This document shows, piece by piece, positions 23,404-29,288 of a stretch of DNA of 29,288 nucleotides. The DNA is taken from the IMG/VR virus record IMGVR_UViG_3300027971_000171, positions 1 through 29,288 of that record; one strand, 5' to 3'. The notes beneath the pieces are model-generated. The model saw only the letters and a list, made by a program, of their open reading frames with translations. It searched no databases and was not told the origin of the DNA. Position 1 is the first letter of the stretch; every line of letters begins with the position of its first letter. The DNA is from a virus. The position numbers and the translations under genes are program-made.

Positions 23404-24024
23404 ATGGTAACAATAGATTTATTGACACATATGTGTCCAAGAACAAAACAAAGTATACTTGAGGGATATTTAGAGCCACTAAACACTGTAGCTGAATACT
23501 ATGACATGAATGTTAATCCAGCACGATTGGCAGGATTCTTAGCACAAACAGCACACGAAAGTGGCGGTTATACTGCTATTAAAGAAAATTTAAATTATAG
23601 TGCTAAAGGGTTGATGGGAACATTTAAAAAGTATTTCCCAACTGAAGATTTAGCAAATCAATATGCAAAAAAGCCAGAAAAGATTGCCAATCGTGTTTAT
23701 GCTAATAGAATGAAAAACGGTGATGAAGCTAGTGGTGATGGTTATCGTTTTTGTGGTCGTGGATTAATTCAATTGACAGGTCGTGATAACTACACAAAAT
23801 TTGCCAATGATTTAGGTATGAGTATTGAAGATACGATAGCTTATTTAGAAACACCAAATGGTGCTGTAGCAAGTGCTGGATGGTTTTGGGACAACAACAA
23901 ATTAAATCAATACTGTGACAGTAAAGATTTTGTAATGTTAACTAAGCGTATTAATGGCGGTACTATTGGATTAGAAGATAGAAAGCATCACTATGAAATA
24001 GCGATGCATTACTTGCAAGGTTAA
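23404..24024 (+). CDS. GH19-family endolysin (chitinase-like muramidase)
   Basis: Phage GH19 enzymes cleave peptidoglycan glycan strands to release virions. The 206-aa protein has FLAQTAHESGGYT (residues 45-57), with Glu52 as the likely catalytic acid. KENLNYSAKGLM follows, then YRFCGRGLIQLTGRDNY (114-130), the hallmark FxGRGxxQLTGxxNY block, and GWFWDNNKLN with ITKRINGG-like KRINGGTIG. The ATG at 23404 follows AAGGA (23391-23395). An upstream in-frame start at 23362 would lie inside the fibre gene and is rejected. No signal peptide is seen, so export needs a holin; the only holin-like candidate in the window is the gene at 374. It could also act on the virion, but the start right after the fibre favours late lysis. 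Confidence 0.92.
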   Translation: MVTIDLLTHMCPRTKQSILEGYLEPLNTVAEYYDMNVNPARLAGFLAQTAHESGGYTAIKENLNYSAKGLMGTFKKYFPTEDLANQYAKKPEKIANRVYANRMKNGDEASGDGYRFCGRGLIQLTGRDNYTKFANDLGMSIEDTIAYLETPNGAVASAGWFWDNNKLNQYCDSKDFVMLTKRINGGTIGLEDRKHHYEIAMHYLQG

Positions 24025-24025
24025 A

Positions 24026-26506
24026 ATGTCACAACCAATTTGGAATAGCACTTCAGGCTCTATAGGAACTTACCCATATGGAATAAGCATGACATATGCA
24101 TTGTCGGCAAGTCCAGTAAGTCCTGCCATCAGTGTTACTTACACATTGTTAGCAGGTACATTGCCTACTAATTTAACATTAAATTCGACAACAGGTATTA
24201 TTAGTGGTACACCAACATTAGTAACAGAACCAATTACTACTACATTTGCAGTACGTGCTACTGATAATTTAGGTAATATACGTGATAGAACTTTTAATAT
24301 AACAATCACTGGAATAGCAGTTCCGCAATTCACTACACCTGCAGGATCATTATTGAGTACACAGGATAGTATTTGGACTCAAATACAAATTGCGTACAGC
24401 AACCCAGATAGTAATAATCCAGTTATAGTAGAGTTGCAACAGGGTTTATTACCACCTGGACTTGAACTTTCTGCTACCGGAATGATTCAAGGGTATCCTG
24501 AGCCACCTGTTATAAATCTAACACTACCTTTAATAACAACAGTTGCATTATCAAGTGAGGCTTCAACAGATTACATATATTGTTTAAGTGTTACGGGATT
24601 TACAATTGGTAGACCAGTAGTGTTTGCTAATACCTTTGGAGATTTAGTAGCAGGTGAAACTTACTATGTAAAATCAATTGACACAACGTTAAATGCATTT
24701 TCAATTTCTTCCTCACAAAATGGAGGAACATTACCATTAACAGATGCGACCGGCACGATGAGCGTTAGTTTACCACCAGTGTCAGTTGGTCAACCTACAA
24801 TCACTACTTATAATTTTACACTTAGACTACTAAGTCCTTTAGGTGGAAATATTATTGGTTACTCAATAACAGTAATTAATCAAAATACTCCTGTCAATCA
24901 GGGTGGCCCGGGTAATCCCCCAAACACTAGAGTTCCTACTATCCTAAATACAAGACCATTAACTATTACTGTTGATAATATGGATCCATACTATGGATAC
25001 TATATATTACCTCCTGTGCCCACAACGCAAAGCGCATTCATGGGAACTTATGAGAGTAATAACTATATTGCCTTTAAGGTTATTGGATATGATTTTGACG
25101 GCAATACATTACAATACATATACTCAAACTTGCCTGCAGGATTAACAGGAGATCCAAATACAGGTTGGATAACCGGTACTATGATATTATCAACACCGGG
25201 TATTAATAAATATTCATTCTCCGTAAGTGTTAGAAAAACAGGTAACAATAATATCTCTAGCGTTAATTTTAATTTTTCGTTTTATCTAAGTTTAGATATT
25301 ATTGGAAACATTGTTTGGGTTACCCCTGCTAATTTAGGAGAAGTATATAACGGTACTATAAGCACATTAAGTGTTTTAGCAGTTTCCGATACTTCATTAG
25401 AATATAGAATTGTATCAGGTACATTACCTCCTAATTTAACTTTACTAAGTAATGGCGAACTTACAGGATTTATAGCGGATCAGCCTACCAATCAATTATT
25501 ATCATATGGTGATACAACAGACTTTACGTTTACAGTGCAGGCATATTCACCTACGTTTAGTGTAGTGCAATCAAACAAAACATTTACAGTTACAGTATTA
25601 CAAGAGTTTAGTCAGCCAACAGATACTCTATACATTAAGGCAGCACCTTCATTAAATGATAGAAGTATCATTAATTCTTTATTAACAAATACACAACTTA
25701 TACCCACAGATTCACTATATAGGGCTGATGATATATATTTTGGAAAAGCAACTGATGTTGTATATGAACATGCATATGGTATATATGCCAGTGACATTCA
25801 ACAATATCTTGCCGCAGTCACACAAAATCATTATTGGAGAAATATAACACTTGGTGAATTAAAAACTGCTGTAGCTAAAAATAGTAATGGCGAAATTATT
25901 TATGAAGTAGTTTACAGCGAAGTTATAGACAATTTAATAAATCCACAGGGTCAAAGTGTTCCTATGAGTATATATTGGCCAACTCCAATTGATTTGGGAT
26001 TAGGCCCTTGGTATACAAGTGTAACAAATGTTTTCACAAGTTATATAGAATTATTAAATCAAAAATATTATACTAGTTTAACACCTGGTTTCGCTAGACA
26101 ATTGTACCCAAATAGTTTATACAACATGCGTACCCGTGTGGGAGAAGTTGTAGGACAAGTTTATAATAGTAGTCTATTACCTCTTTGGATGACTAGTCAG
26201 CAAGCAAACGGTAGTACATTAGGTTATACACAAGCATGGGTAATATGTTATACTAAACCAGGTCTAGCAGATGCCATTAAAACTAATATTGAAGCTAACT
26301 GGCCATATACATTAAATCAAATTAATTTTCAAATTGATAGATTTAGCGTGAACAAAAGTGCTACGTATGATTATGATAATAATCTTAATCCAGCGGCATG
26401 GACAGGATTACCTAGCGCAAGCCCCACACCTGATCCACTAGACAGTAAAGATTTTTATGTATTGTTCCCTAGACAAACAATTTTACCAGACGAAACTCAA
26501 TACTAA
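24026..26506 (+). CDS. Large virion protein with Ig-like (He_PIG-type) repeats and a conserved C-terminal domain
   Basis: The 826-aa protein starts 1 nt after the endolysin stop, with AAGG upstream. Four stretches match putative-Ig (He_PIG) repeats: GTLPTNLTLNSTTGIISGTP (about 44-63), GLLPPGLELSATGMIQGYP (about 137-156), NLPAGLTGDPNTGWITGT (about 367-386) and GTLPPNLTLLSNGELTGF (about 465-485). A module near 180-245 (FGDLVAGETYYVKSI...NAFSIS) is shared with the next gene. The C-terminal 300 residues are distinct (LYIKAAPSLNDRSIINSLLT; ANWPYTLNQINFQIDRFSVN) with no enzyme motif. Ig-like repeats in phage proteins usually give weak binding to host sugars. The precise virion site is unknown. Confidence 0.75.
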   Translation: MSQPIWNSTSGSIGTYPYGISMTYALSASPVSPAISVTYTLLAGTLPTNLTLNSTTGIISGTPTLVTEPITTTFAVRATDNLGNIRDRTFNITITGIAVPQFTTPAGSLLSTQDSIWTQIQIAYSNPDSNNPVIVELQQGLLPPGLELSATGMIQGYPEPPVINLTLPLITTVALSSEASTDYIYCLSVTGFTIGRPVVFANTFGDLVAGETYYVKSIDTTLNAFSISSSQNGGTLPLTDATGTMSVSLPPVSVGQPTITTYNFTLRLLSPLGGNIIGYSITVINQNTPVNQGGPGNPPNTRVPTILNTRPLTITVDNMDPYYGYYILPPVPTTQSAFMGTYESNNYIAFKVIGYDFDGNTLQYIYSNLPAGLTGDPNTGWITGTMILSTPGINKYSFSVSVRKTGNNNISSVNFNFSFYLSLDIIGNIVWVTPANLGEVYNGTISTLSVLAVSDTSLEYRIVSGTLPPNLTLLSNGELTGFIADQPTNQLLSYGDTTDFTFTVQAYSPTFSVVQSNKTFTVTVLQEFSQPTDTLYIKAAPSLNDRSIINSLLTNTQLIPTDSLYRADDIYFGKATDVVYEHAYGIYASDIQQYLAAVTQNHYWRNITLGELKTAVAKNSNGEIIYEVVYSEVIDNLINPQGQSVPMSIYWPTPIDLGLGPWYTSVTNVFTSYIELLNQKYYTSLTPGFARQLYPNSLYNMRTRVGEVVGQVYNSSLLPLWMTSQQANGSTLGYTQAWVICYTKPGLADAIKTNIEANWPYTLNQINFQIDRFSVNKSATYDYDNNLNPAAWTGLPSASPTPDPLDSKDFYVLFPRQTILPDETQY

Positions 26507-26509
26507 ATA
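26502..26509 (+). promoter_or_regulatory. Weak late-type motif ACTAAATA
   Basis: ACTAAATA overlaps the stop codon of the previous gene and lies 18 nt before the ATG at 26528, with a GGAA site near 26516-26520. It deviates from (A/G)ATAAATA at one or two positions, so it is a low-confidence promoter. Confidence 0.3.
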
Positions 26510-26527
26510 CACTATGGAACATAAAAA

Positions 26528-27802
26528 ATGAGCAATATTAACACTAATCCAATCAATGTAAATTATCCTGTACCCGGCGTGAATAATAATAGCCAGGGGT
26601 TCCGTGATAACTTTACATCTATTGTAACTAATTTAAATACTGCGGGTACAGAAATTACCGATTTGCAGAATAATGTAGTAGTAAAAAATGCACTAACCAA
26701 TACCACTGTAAACAATGACATGGCTAATACACTAATTAGCAATGCTAGTACCAGGGGTTTTAGGGCAACTACTTATAATTTGGGTAACGCATTAAGCGGA
26801 ACAGTATTAGTAAACGTTGCATTGGGTGACGTACAATATGGTACAGTAGCAGGAAATACTACAATTAACTTTGGTAGTTGGGCACCTACTGGAACCCAAA
26901 GTAATGTTACATTACAACTAAGCGTTTCTAATGCAAACGCATTTATTAGTTTTTCTGGTAATGTTTTAAACGGTAATAACTTTGGTAGTAGCACATTAGA
27001 AAATGTCAGTAACATTGGCAATTTAGTAACAGTCAATGCACCAAATGGTGTAACACAATTAAATTATCTTATTAGTTCTTTAGATTGCGGTAACACACTT
27101 TCAATATCACCAGTAAACAGACCAAGACAATCAACACAAATACAACAAAGACTTATTTCACCTAATGGTTTTCAAGGTGATGTAAACGGTGATGTGGCAG
27201 TTGGTCCATCGTTTGACCAAATAGCTATTTCTAATACTACAACAACTTCTAACATCTTTACTACAACAGGTAACACAGTTCAATTGTATACTGATTTGCC
27301 TGTCGTATTTACAGGTACTACATTTGGTGGACCAACAGCAGGTCAAACATACTATGTACGTAATGTTGTAAGTAGCAATACATTTACTGTTTCATCAACA
27401 TTGGGTGGAGCAAATCTATCATTAACTACTGCAAATGGTACAATGTATGCTAATCCAGTTGGCTATGTTTATATTGCTACTGATACTTACAACTCTACAG
27501 TATATGCAAGAAGTGTATTGTCTACCACAGTAACTACCAATGTAATCACATTAGGTGCACCTGATACTACAAGTTTAACTGTTAACTCGCCAATCATATT
27601 TGATGGTAACATAGGTGGATTAATTGCTAACACAGTTTATTACATTAAAACAATTTCTAGTCCAAACATCACAGTTAGTCAATCACGTTCAAATGGTGTA
27701 GCAGATTCAACAGTGGTATTAAGTTCTAACTCAACTGCTACTACAGCTAACATATATGTTGGTAGTGATATTTGGAAAAGAATTCCATTACAATCTTGGT
27801 AA
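26528..27802 (+). CDS. Virion fibre-type protein
   Basis: The 424-aa protein begins SNINTNPINVNYPVPGVNNN, SQGFRDNFTSIVTNLNTAGT, EITDLQNN: an N-terminal module seen at the start of phage fibre or appendage proteins, related in style to the 19643 fibre start. After a beta-rich Asn/Gly/Thr middle there are two copies of a YYV/YYI module: FGGPTAGQTYYVRNVVSSNT (about 265-285) and GGLIANTVYYIKTISSPNIT (about 363-382). One more copy is in the preceding gene. The C-terminus ends YVGSDIWKRIPLQSW, a Trp-rich end usual for adhesin-type modules. No hydrolase motif is seen. It is in the same block as the other fibre genes, ending 3 nt before the next gene. Confidence 0.7.
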   Translation: MSNINTNPINVNYPVPGVNNNSQGFRDNFTSIVTNLNTAGTEITDLQNNVVVKNALTNTTVNNDMANTLISNASTRGFRATTYNLGNALSGTVLVNVALGDVQYGTVAGNTTINFGSWAPTGTQSNVTLQLSVSNANAFISFSGNVLNGNNFGSSTLENVSNIGNLVTVNAPNGVTQLNYLISSLDCGNTLSISPVNRPRQSTQIQQRLISPNGFQGDVNGDVAVGPSFDQIAISNTTTTSNIFTTTGNTVQLYTDLPVVFTGTTFGGPTAGQTYYVRNVVSSNTFTVSSTLGGANLSLTTANGTMYANPVGYVYIATDTYNSTVYARSVLSTTVTTNVITLGAPDTTSLTVNSPIIFDGNIGGLIANTVYYIKTISSPNITVSQSRSNGVADSTVVLSSNSTATTANIYVGSDIWKRIPLQSW

Positions 27803-27805
27803 AAA

Positions 27806-28057
27806 ATGGGACACCCTTTCATCAGCGATTTATCACATAAGACTTTTGAAGAATTGCAAGAAACAATTACCAGTTTGAATAGTAAACTTACATTTGCTTA
27901 TCGCACTGGTAATGGACCATTAATAAGTCAAATTCAAATGGCATTGTCAAGCTATAGAGAAGAAAGCAGTAAAAAAATGGATGAGTTACTTAAAAAGCAA
28001 AACATTCAAACAAACGTAAATATACAAAAAGAGGACAAACTTTGGCAACAAAAATAG
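27806..28057 (+). CDS. Small helical conserved phage protein of unknown function
   Basis: The 83-aa protein is helical throughout (HKTFEELQETITSLNSKLTF, MALSSYREESSKKMDELLKK) with no Cys or membrane segment, fitting a coiled-coil assembly protein. I have seen proteins of this style next to the following gene type in T4-like phages, but no function is known to me. It starts 3 nt after the fibre-type gene and overlaps the following gene by 16 nt, so translation is probably coupled. The Lys-rich C-terminus (KQNIQTNVNIQKEDKLWQQK) is probably disordered. Confidence 0.65.
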   Translation: MGHPFISDLSHKTFEELQETITSLNSKLTFAYRTGNGPLISQIQMALSSYREESSKKMDELLKKQNIQTNVNIQKEDKLWQQK

Positions 28058-28641
28058 AACGTGACTTTAAATTCATGGCAGCGGTTCATTTTGAAAAAAA
28101 ATTCATTATGAATATCTATGAAATAAAGCTAGGTATGGAAGTTGAAACTGATTCAATAATTGAACAAAATATTGCGATGGAGAGAATCATTTATTTTTTA
28201 GGTGAATCTTTATCTGATTGTGTTTTTGTAGAATGTACAGACACAACTGCAATTGATAATTACACCAAAGCTGGTCTTAAAGTTTGCACTATCCCTGAAG
28301 AACCATATGACCAAATCATAACAATGTTATTGATACTAAAATTCAATGTCATTACTGAAGGTAGGCTAAGTGTATATGATATTGAACTTAAATCCGAATT
28401 AAGTGATGATGTAAAGTTCATCTATGATGTTGAAACTGCTATGCTGAATCCCTTTGACAAAAAGGGTTGGTGGCTAGACAAATCACCCACAATAGCTAAT
28501 ACTGTTGCAAAAAGCAACAAAAAAGAAAAAATAGTAAAATTGGTTAAAGCGGTGGATTGGAAATCTATTGGTTTAGAATGGGTAAACAAAACCGAATCCG
28601 CAGATATTTTGGAATTAAAAGCGGAATCAGACAAGCCATAA
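28042..28641 (+). CDS. Conserved-looking protein of unknown function, TTG start
   Basis: The 199-aa reading begins at TTG (28042), 7 nt after GAGG (28031-28034); no ATG occurs before residue 12 (FMAAVHFEKK). The N-terminal two thirds alternate strands and helices (FIMNIYEIKLGMEVETDSII, RIIYFLGESLSDCVFVECTD). They contain ITMLLILKFNVITEGRLSVY, a hydrophobic strand-rich core, then a Lys-rich tail (SNKKEKIVKLVKAVDWKSIG). No catalytic motif is recognised. The gene overlaps the 83-aa gene by 16 nt. It is followed by a sigma70-type promoter, so it is the end of this late unit. The function is unknown. Confidence 0.65.
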   Translation: MATKIERDFKFMAAVHFEKKFIMNIYEIKLGMEVETDSIIEQNIAMERIIYFLGESLSDCVFVECTDTTAIDNYTKAGLKVCTIPEEPYDQIITMLLILKFNVITEGRLSVYDIELKSELSDDVKFIYDVETAMLNPFDKKGWWLDKSPTIANTVAKSNKKEKIVKLVKAVDWKSIGLEWVNKTESADILELKAESDKP

Positions 28642-28644
28642 CAG

Positions 28645-28673
28645 TTGACTTCTTCAACACAATGTAGTATCAT
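28645..28673 (+). promoter_or_regulatory. Sigma70-type promoter for the polymerase-III-alpha-motif gene
   Basis: TTGACT (28645-28650, five of six to TTGACA) and TATCAT (28668-28673, five of six to TATAAT) are 17 bp apart. The expected start near 28680 is the A of the next gene's ATG. An in-frame TAG at 28665-28667 rules out an earlier start, so the mRNA may be leaderless. Confidence 0.7.
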
Positions 28674-28679
28674 TGCAAT

Positions 28680-29186
28680 ATGCGTACTGATATCTATGGT
28701 CAAATAATACTGAACGAAAATGATTTATGTGAATTGTATTTGCGTGACCCACTTCGTACAATCAAACAAGCATACACCGAAACTAAGATTGAGCTAAGTG
28801 ATATTTTAGTTGTAGATGACCTACCCAAATTAATTGAATACATAGACCCAAAACTGAGTGTTGATTCATTTGATGAATTAAATCAAAATCTATGGCATAT
28901 GCCAGAAGAATATCTATCTATGGATATTGCTAAATGGGTATTGGATCAATGTAAAGACGAAATAGAATTGCAACGTGCAGGGGAAGAACTATTATTGTTC
29001 CAAGACCGAGGCATGTTTACTTTATTAAAGTATTTAAAATATTTGGTAGACGCCATGAGAACACATAACATTGTTTGGGGTGTAGGTAGAGGAAGTAGTG
29101 TTGCTAGTTTTATATTGTTTTTGATTGGGATTCATAGAATAAATAGTTTATACTACGATTTATCAGTTGATGAATTTTTAAAATAA
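28680..29186 (+). CDS. Small protein with DNA polymerase III alpha-type GRGSS motif
   Basis: The 168-aa protein ends with a block (residues 134-168) containing GVGRGSSVASFILFLIGIHR, INSLYYDLSVDEFLK. This corresponds to GRGSAAGSLVAYxLGIT...DPLxYDLxFERFL of bacterial DnaE/PolC, a nucleotide-contacting palm segment. The protein stops where the DnaE catalytic aspartates (PDxDxD) should come, so it cannot be a complete polymerase. The N-terminal part (RTDIYGQIILNENDLCELYL, DVDS-type acidic helices) has no second motif I recognise. It could bind nucleotides, compete with the host replicase or regulate replication; this is inference. A sigma70 promoter lies immediately upstream, with no ribosome site, consistent with early expression. 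Confidence 0.7.
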   Translation: MRTDIYGQIILNENDLCELYLRDPLRTIKQAYTETKIELSDILVVDDLPKLIEYIDPKLSVDSFDELNQNLWHMPEEYLSMDIAKWVLDQCKDEIELQRAGEELLLFQDRGMFTLLKYLKYLVDAMRTHNIVWGVGRGSSVASFILFLIGIHRINSLYYDLSVDEFLK

Positions 29187-29196
29187 GGAGAATAGT

Positions 29197-29288
29197 ATGG
29201 CAAGTGTATACAGAACAGCACAAGGTAAAATGTTAGACATGTCTGCATTACGTGCGAAAAATGAAAAAACCAGAGCAGTAGGTAATGT
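29197..29288 (+). CDS. Start of a conserved small T4-like protein (3' partial)
   Basis: The frame reads MASVYRTAQGKMLDMSALRA, KNEKTRAVGN and runs off the window. The ATG follows a strong AAGGAG (29184-29189) at 7 nt. The YRTAQGK...DM..L..KNE..RAVGN opening is a pattern I associate with small conserved proteins of T4-like phages, of no known function. It lies 10 nt after the polymerase-motif gene, so it shares its transcript. Confidence 0.65.
   Translation, partial: MASVYRTAQGKMLDMSALRAKNEKTRAVGN

Noticed and set aside
1-29288. tRNA genes or an integrated prophage boundary
   Set aside because: No cloverleaf-like sequence ending in CCA, no integrase and no host-type genes were seen; the intergenic gaps are short and explained by promoters and terminators.

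Overview
The window is part of the genome of a tailed, contractile-tailed bacteriophage of the broad T4-like group, AT-rich and tightly packed. The evidence is a set of T4-type virion proteins: neck proteins (gp13-, gp14- and gp15-like), a very large tail sheath (gp18-like), tail tube (gp19-like), a second probable tube or baseplate protein, the head-completion nuclease (gp4-like) and a probable small terminase (gp16-like). Phage-type nucleotide enzymes (MazG, dNMP kinase, NUDIX) and a GH19 endolysin accompany them. No rRNA, tRNA, integrase, insertion sequence or CRISPR array was seen. The very enlarged structural proteins and fibres are most like those of uncultured aquatic T4-like phages; this habitat call is inference.

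Layout. 1-682: end of a structural protein and a small coiled-coil/membrane protein. 694-4209 (minus strand): gp14, gp15 and a NUDIX hydrolase, running left into a terminator shared with the plus-strand genes. 4210-4328: a divergent control region with a leftward late-type motif and a rightward sigma70-type promoter. 4329-7483: a six-gene, largely overlapping operon (unknown 389-aa protein, two small proteins, two SGNH-like hydrolases, MazG). 7491-8323: hairpin-controlled gp13-like gene. 8333-9356: dNMP kinase with its own sigma70-type promoter, then an opposing HNH-like gene. 9416-17021: sheath, tube, tube-like protein, conserved small protein, gp4, small terminase and a probable head-core protein. 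17039-19540: an 833-aa multi-module probable prohead-core protein, closed by a strong terminator. 19609-27802: a repeat-rich fibre, the endolysin and two large adhesin-like virion proteins. 27806-29288: two conserved unknowns, a small protein carrying a DNA polymerase III alpha-type motif, and the start of another gene.

Control. Two signal types recur. Genes with probable early roles follow good host-type sigma70 promoters (TTGACA/TACAAT at 4270, TTTACT/TATAAT at 8333, TTGACT/TATCAT at 28645). Virion genes follow an (A/G)ATAAATA motif resembling the T4 late promoter TATAAATA. In one group the motif lies about 18-55 nt before the start codon, usually with a Shine-Dalgarno sequence. In another it lies only 4-5 nt before the ATG with no Shine-Dalgarno, predicting almost leaderless late mRNAs. 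At 7491-7523 the late motif and ribosome site sit inside a 13-bp inverted repeat, an arrangement like T4 genes e and soc. It predicts that read-through early mRNA is translationally silent while late mRNA is open.

Another theme is enlargement of normally compact T4 structural proteins. The sheath is about twice T4 size, and the gp14-like and gp15-like proteins are also expanded. The insertions look like surface carbohydrate-binding or fibre modules.
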